NCBI RefSeq assembly: GCF_002797495.1 | Contig: NZ_PGEZ01000001.1 | Coordinates: 248,001 to 312,000, forward strand | Origin: Mumia flava | GTDB taxonomy: Bacteria; Actinomycetota; Actinomycetes; Propionibacteriales; Nocardioidaceae | Length of the DNA stretch: 64,000 nt | Direction: 5' to 3' | Shown: positions 16,310-24,052 of the stretch, piece after piece | Layout of the letters: every line of letters begins with the position of its first letter | Position numbering within the stretch: position 1 is the stretch's first letter | Position numbers and translations under genes: made by a program | The notes under the pieces: generated by a model | The model's database searches: none | Told to the model about the DNA's origin: nothing | Seen by the model: only the letters and a program-made list of their open reading frames with translations

Positions 16310-17362
16310 GTGACCGACGCAGATCTCCCCGCCCGGGTCGATGACGCGCTCGCGTCGTTCCTCGGCGACCGCCGCACCCAGCTCGAGCCGCTGGGACCTC
16401 GCGTCGAGCCGCTCCTCGACGCCGCCGCGGTGGCCGTGGCGGGCGGCAAGCGGCTGCGTCCGGCGTTCTGCGTCGCCGGCTGGCGGGTCGGTGGCGGCGC
16501 CGGGGTCCCCGACGACGTCGTGCGTGCCGCGAGCTCGCTGGAGTGGCTCCAGGCCAGCGCGCTGGTCCACGACGACGTGATCGACGACTCGGCGACGCGG
16601 AGGGGACGCCCGGCGGCCCATGCAGCGTTCACCGACGCGCACCGCTCGTCCGGCTCGCGCGGCGACGCCGAGCTGTTCGGGGTCGGCGCTGCGGTGCTGC
16701 TCGGCGACCTGATGCTGTCGTGGGCCGACGAGATGTTCCGGACCAGCGGGTTCTCACCTGACGAGCTGGCGCGCGCGACCGGCTTCCTGGACGCCTGCAA
16801 GAACGAGGTCGTCGCGGGCCAGTTCCTCGACCTCGCCGTCCAGGCCGGCGGCGGCGCCTCGCTCGAGGACGCGATGCGGGTGGTCCGCTACAAGGCCGCG
16901 AAGTACACCGTCGAGCGTCCGCTGCACCTCGGCGCGGCACTGGCCGGTGCGGGCCCGCGCACGATCGATGCGCTGAGCGCGTACGCCGTGCCGCTCGGCG
17001 AGGCCTTCCAGCTCCGTGACGACGTCCTCGGCGTCTTCGGCGACCCGGCGGTGACCGGCAAGCCGGCCGGCGACGACCTGCGCGAGGGCAAGCGCACCGC
17101 CCTGGTGGCGCACACCGCCTCGGCGGCCCGCCCGGCTCAGCGCGAGCGCCTCGAGGCAGGCCTCGGCAACCCGGCGCTCGGCCCGACCGATGTCGCCGAC
17201 CTCCGTGCGCTGATGATCGACGTCGGCGCGCTCGCCCGGGTCGAGGCCGACATCACCGCGCTGGAGGAGCAGGCTCGCGACGCGCTCGACGACGACGCCC
17301 TGCGTCCCCACGCCGACCTCCTCGCGGACCTGGCCGGGCGCGCCGTACGGCGCAACGCCTGA
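16310..17362 (+). CDS. Polyprenyl diphosphate synthase (IdsA-like)
   Basis: The 350-aa all-helical prenyltransferase condenses isopentenyl diphosphate onto allylic diphosphates. The first Asp-rich motif is DDVIDDSATRRGRPAAH and the second LRDDVLGVFGDPAVTGK, with GGKRLRPAF near the N-terminus and YKAAKYTVERPL between them, all standard for trans-prenyl synthases. Its M. tuberculosis positional counterpart is idsA2 (Rv2173); product chain length (C15-C20 or longer) cannot be fixed from sequence alone. GTG 16310 is chosen on the -10 spacing; GTG 16301 is in frame too. Confidence 0.92.
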   Translation: MTDADLPARVDDALASFLGDRRTQLEPLGPRVEPLLDAAAVAVAGGKRLRPAFCVAGWRVGGGAGVPDDVVRAASSLEWLQASALVHDDVIDDSATRRGRPAAHAAFTDAHRSSGSRGDAELFGVGAAVLLGDLMLSWADEMFRTSGFSPDELARATGFLDACKNEVVAGQFLDLAVQAGGGASLEDAMRVVRYKAAKYTVERPLHLGAALAGAGPRTIDALSAYAVPLGEAFQLRDDVLGVFGDPAVTGKPAGDDLREGKRTALVAHTASAARPAQRERLEAGLGNPALGPTDVADLRALMIDVGALARVEADITALEEQARDALDDDALRPHADLLADLAGRAVRRNA

Positions 17363-17371
17363 GCGACGCCC

Positions 17372-17740
17372 TCAGAACCCGAGCGCCTGCGCGCGCCGGC
17401 GGATCTCCCGTGCCCGTCCCTCGCGCAGCGCGTCGACCGGCCGTCCCGGCAGGGTCGGGTCCGGGGTGAACAGCCAGACGAGCGCCTCGTCCTCGGTGTA
17501 GCCGGCGTCGGCCAGGAGCACGAGCGTGCCACGCAGGCGGTCGACCGGCGCACCGTCGACCAGCAGCTCGGCCGGCACGCGCGGCTGCCGCGAGGATGCC
17601 GTCGCGACGGCCACCAGGTCCCGGTCACGGACGCGCTGTCGGACCCGGCTGACGGTCGTCCCCATCGCCTCGGCCGCCTCGGGCAGGGTCAGCCACACCT
17701 CGACCAGCTCGTCCAGGAGGGCGCTCGTGTCGTCGGACAT
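17372..17740 (-). CDS. Rv2175c-like winged-helix DNA-binding protein
   Basis: This 122-aa protein has an N-terminal helix-turn-helix (VWLTLPEAAEAMGTTVSRVR, about 14-33) and a C-terminal domain ending GRAREIRRRAQALGF. It matches the Rv2175c family, in which the M. tuberculosis protein binds DNA and is phosphorylated by the kinase PknL encoded next door. Here too the PASTA kinase gene is divergent, 193 bp away, so a kinase-substrate pair is inferred. ATG 17740 has GGAG-like bases upstream; the frame open to 17854 has no family sequence. Confidence 0.85.
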   Translation of the reverse strand: MSDDTSALLDELVEVWLTLPEAAEAMGTTVSRVRQRVRDRDLVAVATASSRQPRVPAELLVDGAPVDRLRGTLVLLADAGYTEDEALVWLFTPDPTLPGRPVDALREGRAREIRRRAQALGF

Positions 17741-17855
17741 GGCTCCAGCCTGCCAGCACCGGCGCCACCGACCAGTCGAGGCCCCTCGGGCCCGGCCGCG
17801 CCTCGCCCTGCCACGCAGCACCGTGAGCATCCCACGCCCCTGTGACACGCTCACC

Positions 17856-17861
17856 TAGAAT
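17856..17861 (+). promoter_or_regulatory. -10 box upstream of PASTA kinase gene
   Basis: TAGAAT, a near-consensus -10 hexamer, lies 72 nt before the kinase start. It predicts a leadered mRNA of about 65 nt before the GAGGAGG ribosome-binding site. Confidence 0.55.
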
Positions 17862-17933
17862 GGGCGCCCGGGAGCCCGCGATCCCCGGCTTCCACGTCCA
17901 GGTGAGCGCTCGAGCGACGACGAGGAGGTGACC

Positions 17934-20015
17934 GTGACGACCACCAGCACCGACCGGCTCGTCGGGCGGCTCCTCGACGGTCGGTACCTGCTCGGTCAGG
18001 TCCTCGCGCACGGCGGCATGGGCACCGTGATGCTCGCCACGGACACGCGTCTCGAGCGCACCGTCGCGGTCAAGGTGATGCAGAACGACGTCGGCGGGGA
18101 CGCCGACTTCACCGCGCGGCTGCGGACCGAGGCCCGCGCTGCGGCCCGCCTCAGCCACCCGAACGTCGTCGCCGTGTACGACCAGGGAGACGACGACGGC
18201 CTGCTGTACCTCGTGATGGAGTACGTCCCCGGCCGTACGCTGCGCGACGTGGTCGCCGACGAGGCACCGCTGCCGCCGCGTCGGGCTCTGGCCCTGATCG
18301 AGCCGCTGCTGATGGCGCTGTCCGCCGCGCACGACGCCCGGATGATCCATCGCGACGTCAAGCCGGAGAACGTCCTGATCAGCCCCGACGGGCAGGTGAA
18401 GGTCGCCGACTTCGGCCTCGCCCGCGCGATCACCGCGCGCTCGCAGGCGACCACCGGGGTGCTGATCGGCTCGGTCTCGTACCTCGCGCCGGAGCTGGTG
18501 CTGAACGAGGGCGCCGACGCCCGGTGCGACGTCTACGCCGTCGGCGCCGTGCTGTACGAGCTCCTGACCGGACGCAAGCCGCACACCGGCGAGACCCCGA
18601 TCCAGGTCGCCTACCAGCACGTGCACGCCGACGTGGCGCCGCCGTCGCAGTCCGTCGCCGGGATCCCCCCGTACGTCGACGCGCTCGTGGCGCGGGCCTG
18701 CGCCCGTGACCGCGACCACCGCTCGGCCGACGCCCGCGTGCTGCTGCACCAGGTCCGCCGCGTCCGCTCGGCCCTGGAGGCGAACCTTCCCGACGATCCC
18801 GACCTGACCGACGACCTCCGCCTCCATCACGTCGCCGCCACCGGCACCGAGGACCCGCCGCCGGTGGCCGTGGCCACGGCGACCCTCGCCGCCGAGCGGG
18901 CCGCCGACGCCGGTCTCGGCGCCCTCGACGTGACCGCGGCGGCCGGCCCCGGCGGGTACGAGGCGACGAGCGCCACCGGCTACGAGGCGACCCGGGCGGT
19001 CACCGCCGTGCCCTCCGGCCCCCCGCCCGCCGACCCGGGCCCACCCGGGTCCTCGGCCGCGGGACCACCCCGGTCACCGGCGGACGGCTCCGGGTCCGCT
19101 TCGCCGGGGGCGGCGACCCGCAACGAGCGTGCGCGTCGGCGCGGCCGCGCGCTGCTGATCCTGGCCGTGGTCCTCGCGCTGGGCGCCGCGGCATTCGGCT
19201 GGTGGTTCGGGGTGGCACGGTACGACTCCGCGCCCGACCTGGTCGGCCTCAGCATGAAGGAGGCGCGTGCGGCCGCTGCGGACCAGGGGTTCGCCGTCGA
19301 GATGGTCGGCAGCGAGTTCAGCGAGACGGCGTCCAAGGGCACGGTCAGCTCGTCGGAGCCCGCACCGGGCGACCGGCTCCTCCCCGACAGCACCATCGAG
19401 CTGCTCGTCTCCAAGGGCAAGGAGCGCTATCCGTTGCCCGACCTGACCGGGATGACCGAGCAGGACGCCGAGGAGGCCCTCGACGAGGTCAAGGCCGTGC
19501 CGGGCACCGTCGAGCGACGGTTCAGCACCAAGGTCGACGACGGCCTGGTGATCCGGACCGCGCTCGACCCCGGGACCCAGGTCCGCCCGGGCACCGAGGT
19601 CGACATGGTGGTGAGCAAGGGACCGAAGCCCGTCGACGTCAAGGACTACACCGGCAAGTCCGCCGACAAGGCCACCGGGAAGCTCGAGAAGGCCGGACTC
19701 GAGGTCGAGGTGGCCACCGAGTACTCCGAGGACGTCGAGGCCGGCGACGTGATCAGCCAGGACCCGCCCGCGGGCCGGGTCTTCGAGGGCGACACCATCA
19801 CGCTCACGGTCTCCGACGGCCCCGAGCCGATCGAGGTTCCGGGCGTGGTCGGCCGCAACGTCGACGACGCCCGCCAGATCCTCGAGGACGCCGGGTTCGA
19901 GGTCGAGGTGGAGAAGGAGCGGATCCACTTCGGCAGCAACCTGGTCTCGCGCCAGTCCCCCGGCGGCGGGGACCTCGCGCAGCCGGGAGACACGATCCTT
20001 CTCCGGATCGTCTGA
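17934..20015 (+). CDS. pknL: Ser/Thr protein kinase with four PASTA domains (PknL locus)
   Basis: This 693-aa bitopic receptor-like kinase has an N-terminal Hanks-type kinase domain (about 15-280: glycine loop AHGGMGTVML, VAVKV lysine 47, HRDVKPEN with catalytic Asp141, DFGLA), a Pro/Gly/Ala-rich juxtamembrane linker, one membrane helix (about 405-426) and four extracellular PASTA repeats (about 430-693) that bind muropeptides or lipid II in the family. M. tuberculosis PknL, at the same locus, lacks PASTA repeats. GTG 17934 lies 5 nt after GAGGAGG; the GTG at 17928 overlaps that ribosome-binding site and is rejected. Confidence 0.93.
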   Translation: MTTTSTDRLVGRLLDGRYLLGQVLAHGGMGTVMLATDTRLERTVAVKVMQNDVGGDADFTARLRTEARAAARLSHPNVVAVYDQGDDDGLLYLVMEYVPGRTLRDVVADEAPLPPRRALALIEPLLMALSAAHDARMIHRDVKPENVLISPDGQVKVADFGLARAITARSQATTGVLIGSVSYLAPELVLNEGADARCDVYAVGAVLYELLTGRKPHTGETPIQVAYQHVHADVAPPSQSVAGIPPYVDALVARACARDRDHRSADARVLLHQVRRVRSALEANLPDDPDLTDDLRLHHVAATGTEDPPPVAVATATLAAERAADAGLGALDVTAAAGPGGYEATSATGYEATRAVTAVPSGPPPADPGPPGSSAAGPPRSPADGSGSASPGAATRNERARRRGRALLILAVVLALGAAAFGWWFGVARYDSAPDLVGLSMKEARAAAADQGFAVEMVGSEFSETASKGTVSSSEPAPGDRLLPDSTIELLVSKGKERYPLPDLTGMTEQDAEEALDEVKAVPGTVERRFSTKVDDGLVIRTALDPGTQVRPGTEVDMVVSKGPKPVDVKDYTGKSADKATGKLEKAGLEVEVATEYSEDVEAGDVISQDPPAGRVFEGDTITLTVSDGPEPIEVPGVVGRNVDDARQILEDAGFEVEVEKERIHFGSNLVSRQSPGGGDLAQPGDTILLRIV

Positions 20016-20053
20016 CCTTCTCCGGATCGTCTGGCCTTCTCCGGATCGTCTGA
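19997..20053. repeat. 19-bp tandem triplication over the kinase stop codon
   Basis: Copies at 19997-20015, 20016-20034 and 20035-20053 are identical except for the last base of copy 2 (G for A). The unit is CCTTCTCCGGATCGTCTGA. Copy 1 encodes the last residues and stop of the kinase (LLRIV-stop); the other two are untranslated. Confidence 0.95.
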
Positions 20054-20119
20054 CCCGCGACGGCCGACCCGCCGTCGTGCGCCCCCGGAGGCGCGCGCGG
20101 CCGCCCCGTCCGGGCCGCC

Positions 20120-20125
20120 TACGAT
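20120..20125 (+). promoter_or_regulatory. -10 box, leaderless endonuclease IV mRNA
   Basis: TACGAT ends 7 nt before the GTG at 20133, which favours that start over the ATG at 20124 inside the -10 region. Confidence 0.55.
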
Positions 20126-20132
20126 GGCCGGC

Positions 20133-21005
20133 GTGCCCGTCTCCCCCACCCGCGTCCGCAACCCGCTCGGGAGCCACGTCGCGGTCGGCAAGGGGCTGAT
20201 CGCGGGTGCCCTCGCGACCGCGACCGGTCTCGGCGCCGGCGCGCTCCAGATCTTCGCGGGCAACCCGCGCGGCTGGGCGGCCTCCGCCGGCGACCCGGCC
20301 ACCGACGCCGCGTTCGCCCAGCGGTGCGCGGACGACGGCCTGCTCGCCTTCGTGCACGCTCCCTACCTGGTCAACCTCGGCTCACCGAACCCGCAGACCT
20401 ACCGGCGCTCGGTCGACGCCGTCACCCACAACCTCGCCCGCGCGGCCTCGCTCGGGGCGCAGGGCCTGGTCGTGCACACGGGATCGTGCGTCGACGACGG
20501 CGGGTACGAGACCGCGCTCCGGCAGGTGCGCGAGGGCCTGCTCCCCCTGCTCGACGCACTCGACGGCAGCGGGCTGCGGCTGCTGCTCGAGCCGACCGCC
20601 GGGCAGGGCCGCTCGCTGTGCGCACGGGTGGACGACCTCGCGCCGTACCTCGCCGCGCTCGAGGACCACCCGGCCGTCGGGATCTGCCTCGACACCTGCC
20701 ACGCCTTCGCCGCCGGTGAGCCGCTGGGGTCCGCCGACGGCGTGGACGACACCCTGCGCCGCCTCGTCGCGGTGACCGGACCCGACCGGCTCGCGCTGGT
20801 CCACGCCAACGACTCGAAGGACGTGCGCGGGAGCCTCAAGGACCGGCACGAACGGATCGGGCAGGGCCATCTCGGCACCGACGCCTTCGCAGCCCTCCTG
20901 CGCCACCCGCTCACCGACGGGGTCCCGTTCGTCCTGGAGACCCCGGGCGGCGTCGCGGCCTGGCGAGAGGATCTCGCGCTGCTCGCCTCCCTGCGCGACG
21001 CCTGA
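20133..21005 (+). CDS. nfo: Deoxyribonuclease IV (endonuclease IV)
   Basis: Endonuclease IV is a zinc-dependent TIM-barrel AP endonuclease that nicks DNA 5' of abasic sites in base-excision repair. The 290-aa product shows GSHVAVGKGL, QIFAGNPRGW, FVHAPYLVNL, VVHTGSC, LLLEPTAGQG, ICLDTCHAFAAG, LVHANDSKD and the His/Glu metal ligands GQGHLG and FVLETPG, all expected metal-site motifs. GTG 20133 is preferred because a -10 box precedes it by 7 nt; ATG 20124 would overlap that box. A strong DNA-damage promoter of the PafBC type is not seen here. Confidence 0.93.
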   Translation: MPVSPTRVRNPLGSHVAVGKGLIAGALATATGLGAGALQIFAGNPRGWAASAGDPATDAAFAQRCADDGLLAFVHAPYLVNLGSPNPQTYRRSVDAVTHNLARAASLGAQGLVVHTGSCVDDGGYETALRQVREGLLPLLDALDGSGLRLLLEPTAGQGRSLCARVDDLAPYLAALEDHPAVGICLDTCHAFAAGEPLGSADGVDDTLRRLVAVTGPDRLALVHANDSKDVRGSLKDRHERIGQGHLGTDAFAALLRHPLTDGVPFVLETPGGVAAWREDLALLASLRDA

Positions 21006-21040
21006 CGCAGCCAGGCGGCTGCCCTGCGGGCTCCCGCCCC

Positions 21041-21898
21041 TCAGACCAGGCGCTCGACGGCGAACTCCGTCGGCGGGTTCGCGATCACGTCCTGCGCCGC
21101 CACCAGCTCCATCTCGGCAGCGTCGGTGCGCCGGGTGTGGTCGAGCACGCCGAAGATCGACGAGGCGACCCTCTCGAGCGAGCCCGGCAGGTCCATGCCG
21201 GACTGCAGCATGCGGCCGAGGAACATCGCGGTCGTCGCGTCGCCCGAGCCCGCGACGACCTTCATGGTGAGCATCGGCGTCGTCACGACGTACGCGCCGC
21301 TGGGGTCGACGCCCACCATCGAGATCGTGTCCCCGCCGGGATCGAGCACCTCGACCGACGTCACGAGCACGGTCCGCGGACCACGGGCCCGCAGCGCGGC
21401 GACCGCGTCGAGCAGCTCGTCGAGCGTGCCGACCGGACCACCGGCGAGCAGCTCGAGCTCGAACTGGTTCGGGGTCGTCAGGTCCGCCGCGGGTACGATC
21501 CGGTCGCGCATCAGCTCGGCGATCCCGGGCCGCACGTACACCCCGCGCCCGCGGTCGCCGATCACCGGGTCCGCGCAGTAGACGGCCCGCGGGTTCGCGG
21601 CCTTGACCTGCTCCACCGCGTCCAGGATCACCTCGCCGATGTCCGGCGAGCCCTGGTAGCCCGACAGGACCGCGTCGATCCCCGGGAGCACCCCGCGCTC
21701 GGCGACGCCCGTCACGACGTCGGCCACCTGCGACGCCTCGTACACCGTGCCACGCCACACGCCGTAGCCGGAGTGGTTGGAGAACCCCACCGTGTTCACC
21801 GGCCAGACGTCGACCCCGAGACGTTGCAGCGGGAAGACGGCCGAGCTGTTGCCCGCGTGACCGTAGGCGACCTGGGACTGGATCGAGAGCACCTGCAC
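21041..21898 (-). CDS. pdxY: Pyridoxal kinase PdxY
   Basis: PdxY phosphorylates pyridoxal to pyridoxal 5'-phosphate in the B6 salvage pathway, using ATP. The 285-aa ribokinase-fold product begins MQVLSIQSQVAYGHAGNSSA, the conserved substrate-site segment of this subfamily, and has VYCADPVIGDRG, TPNQFELELL and the anion-hole/catalytic motif GSGDATTAMFLG near the C-terminus. Start: GTG 21898, 7 nt after TAGGCT, so probably leaderless; the longer frame to 21961 runs into the divergent gene. It is divergent from the flavin-reductase gene. Confidence 0.94.
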   Translation of the reverse strand: MQVLSIQSQVAYGHAGNSSAVFPLQRLGVDVWPVNTVGFSNHSGYGVWRGTVYEASQVADVVTGVAERGVLPGIDAVLSGYQGSPDIGEVILDAVEQVKAANPRAVYCADPVIGDRGRGVYVRPGIAELMRDRIVPAADLTTPNQFELELLAGGPVGTLDELLDAVAALRARGPRTVLVTSVEVLDPGGDTISMVGVDPSGAYVVTTPMLTMKVVAGSGDATTAMFLGRMLQSGMDLPGSLERVASSIFGVLDHTRRTDAAEMELVAAQDVIANPPTEFAVERLV

Positions 21899-21905
21899 GT
21901 CCGTC

Positions 21906-21911
21906 AGCCTA
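21906..21911 (-). promoter_or_regulatory. -10 box, leaderless pdxY mRNA
   Basis: TAGGCT on the minus strand ends 7 nt before the pdxY GTG at 21898. It lies only 13 bp from the divergent -10 box at 21924. Confidence 0.55.
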
Positions 21912-21923
21912 ACGGCGCCACGA

Positions 21924-21929
21924 TACGGT
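21924..21929 (+). promoter_or_regulatory. -10 box, leaderless flavin-reductase mRNA
   Basis: TACGGT ends 6 nt before the ATG at 21936. The two divergent start codons (21898 and 21936) are so close that each promoter's -35 region must lie inside the opposite gene. Confidence 0.6.
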
Positions 21930-21935
21930 CGGCGG

Positions 21936-22562
21936 ATGGCACCGGGCCCGGACACGCACACGTACTACCCCGCGGACGGCCACGGCCTGCCGCACGACCC
22001 CTTCAACGCGATCGTCGCGCCGCGGCCGATCGGGTGGGTCTCGACGCTCAGCGCGGACGGCGTCGTCAACCTCGCCCCGTACAGCTTCTTCAACGCCTTC
22101 AACTACGTGCCCCCGATCGTCGGCTTCGCGAGCCTCGGCCACAAGGACAGCGTGACGAACGCCGAGACCACCGGCGGGTTCTGCTGGAACCTCGCCACCG
22201 AGGACCTCGCCGAGCAGATGAACGCGACCTCGGCGACCGTCGCCGCCGACGTCGACGAGCTCGCGCTCGCCGGGCTCACCCCGGTGGCGGGCGACGTCGT
22301 CGACGTGCCGTACGTCGCCGAGACCCCGGTCTCGTTCGAGTGCCGGACCTCCCAGGTCGTCCGCCTCACGACCGCCGCCGGCGACCCGGTCGACACCTGG
22401 CTCGTGCTGGGTGAGGTCGTCGCGGTGCACATCGCCCGCTCGGCGCTGACCGACGGGATCTACGACACGGCCGCCGCCCGCCCGCTGCTGCGCGGCGGCG
22501 GACCGTCGACCTACTTCGGCATCCGCCCGGAGCACCGGCTCGAGATGCGCAGGCCGCGCTAG
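21936..22562 (+). CDS. Flavin reductase-like (DIM6/NTAB family) flavoprotein
   Basis: The 208-aa product has the split-barrel FMN-binding fold of the DIM6/NTAB flavin reductase family: FNAIVAPRPIGWVSTLSADG (about 21-40), NLAPYSFFNAFNYVPPIVGF, KDSVTNAETTGGFCWNLAT and the C-terminal GGGPSTYFGIRPEHRLEM. Such proteins bind FMN and reduce flavins or act as oxidoreductases with unknown partners; no monooxygenase partner lies beside it. ATG 21936 is supported by the -10 box 6 nt upstream. Confidence 0.88.
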   Translation: MAPGPDTHTYYPADGHGLPHDPFNAIVAPRPIGWVSTLSADGVVNLAPYSFFNAFNYVPPIVGFASLGHKDSVTNAETTGGFCWNLATEDLAEQMNATSATVAADVDELALAGLTPVAGDVVDVPYVAETPVSFECRTSQVVRLTTAAGDPVDTWLVLGEVVAVHIARSALTDGIYDTAAARPLLRGGGPSTYFGIRPEHRLEMRRPR

Positions 22563-22605
22563 CGGCACTCGCTACCGCAACCGCCGTGACGCCGTCGCGT
22601 CGGGC

Positions 22606-23955
22606 TCAGCGCTCCCGCAGCATCTGGGCGACGAGGAAGGCGAGCTCCAGCGACTGGGCGCGGTTCAGGCGGGGGTCGCACAGCGTCTCGTAGCGATGCG
22701 TGAGGTCGGCCGCGGACAGCCTGCTCCCTCCGCCCACGCACTCGGTCACGTCGTCGCCGGTCAGCTCCACGTGCACGCCGCCCGGCCAGGTGCCCACGCT
22801 GCGGTGCACCTCGAAGAAGCCGCGGACCTCGTCGATCACGTCGTCGAACTCACGGGTCTTGTAGCCGTTCTCGGTCGCGAACGTGTTGCCGTGCATCGGG
22901 TCGCAGACCCACGCGACCGACACCCCGGCTCCGTCGACCTTCGCGACCAGCTCCGGCAGCAGGTCGCGGATCTTGCCGGCACCGAAGCGGGTGATGAACG
23001 TCAGCTTGCCCGGGACGTTGTGCGGATTCAGCTTGCGGGCGTAGGCGAGCGCGTCGTCCGGCGTCGTCGTCGGCCCGAGCTTGATGCCGACCGGGTTCGC
23101 GATCCGGCTGAGCAGCTCGACGTGCGCGCCGTCGAGCTGGCGGGTCCGCTCCCCGATCCACAGGAAGTGGCCCGACACGTCGTACAGGTCACCGGTCCGC
23201 TGGTCGGTGCGGGTCAGTGCGTGCTCGTACTCGAGGATCAGCGCCTCGTGGGAGGAGTGGAAGTCGACCGTGTGCAGCTCGTCGGGATCCACCCCGATCG
23301 CATCCATGAACGCCAGCGCCTTGTCGATCTCGGCACCGATCGACTCGTACCGCGCCCCGACCGGGCTGTTGCGGACGAAGTCGGTGTTCCAGGCGTGCAT
23401 CTGCCGCAGGTCGGCGTACCCGCCCTGCGTGAAGGCGCGCGCGAGGTTCAACGTCGCCGCCGAGGCGTGGTAGACCTCCATCAGCCGCTGCGGGTCGTGG
23501 CGCCGGGCCTCGGGCGTGAAGTCGAAGCCGTTGACCGCGTCGCCGCGGTAGGCCGGCAGGGTCACGCCGTCGCGGGTCTCGTCGTCGCTCGAGCGCGGCT
23601 TGGCGTACTGACCCGCCATCCGGCCGAGCTTCACGACGGGGACGCTCGCCGCGTACGTCAGCACGACCGCCATCGACAGGAGCACCCGCAGCTTGTTGCG
23701 GATGTTGTCGGCGTTGACACCGGCGAAGGTCTCGGCGCAGTCGCCACCCTGGAGCACGAACGCCTCGCCCCGAGCCACGGCCGCCAGCTTCTCGCGGAGC
23801 TGGTCGGCCTCGCCGGCGAAGACCAGCGGCGGCATCGTCCGCAGCCGGTCGACCACCGCGTCGCGGGCAGCCGGATCGGCGTACGTGGGCTGCTGGGCCG
23901 GGCCGAGAGCGTGCAGCTCGGCCAGCGTGGGCAGGGTGAGGTCGGCGTTCGTCAC
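22606..23955 (-). CDS. aroG: Class II DAHP synthase
   Basis: This enzyme joins phosphoenolpyruvate and erythrose 4-phosphate into DAHP, the first step of aromatic amino-acid synthesis. At 449 aa it fits class II (plant-like) synthases. Visible motifs include EAFVLQGGDCAETF, PVVKLGRMAGQYAKPRS (lysine/arginine phosphate site), PAYRGDAVNGF, HTVDFHSSHEALILEYE and WVCDPMHGNTF with metal-ligand residues. It is the counterpart of Rv2178c. GTG 23955 follows TAGTCT by 6 nt, predicting a leaderless mRNA. It is transcribed convergently with the flavin-reductase gene. Confidence 0.95.
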   Translation of the reverse strand: MTNADLTLPTLAELHALGPAQQPTYADPAARDAVVDRLRTMPPLVFAGEADQLREKLAAVARGEAFVLQGGDCAETFAGVNADNIRNKLRVLLSMAVVLTYAASVPVVKLGRMAGQYAKPRSSDDETRDGVTLPAYRGDAVNGFDFTPEARRHDPQRLMEVYHASAATLNLARAFTQGGYADLRQMHAWNTDFVRNSPVGARYESIGAEIDKALAFMDAIGVDPDELHTVDFHSSHEALILEYEHALTRTDQRTGDLYDVSGHFLWIGERTRQLDGAHVELLSRIANPVGIKLGPTTTPDDALAYARKLNPHNVPGKLTFITRFGAGKIRDLLPELVAKVDGAGVSVAWVCDPMHGNTFATENGYKTREFDDVIDEVRGFFEVHRSVGTWPGGVHVELTGDDVTECVGGGSRLSAADLTHRYETLCDPRLNRAQSLELAFLVAQMLRER

Positions 23956-23961
23956 CCGTCC

Positions 23962-23967
23962 AGACTA
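23962..23967 (-). promoter_or_regulatory. -10 box, leaderless aroG mRNA
   Basis: TAGTCT on the minus strand ends 6 nt before the aroG GTG at 23955. Confidence 0.55.
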
Positions 23968-24052
23968 CGCGGCCGGCCACCGGGCCCTCGCGGGTCCCGC
24001 AGTGCGGACCGGACGGCACCGCCGAGCGCCCCGTACGGCGCGCAGCGCGGCG

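Noticed and set aside
10826-20053. Tandem repeats considered as a CRISPR array
   Set aside because: The repeats at 10826 and 19997 are directly contiguous, without unique spacers and without cas genes nearby.
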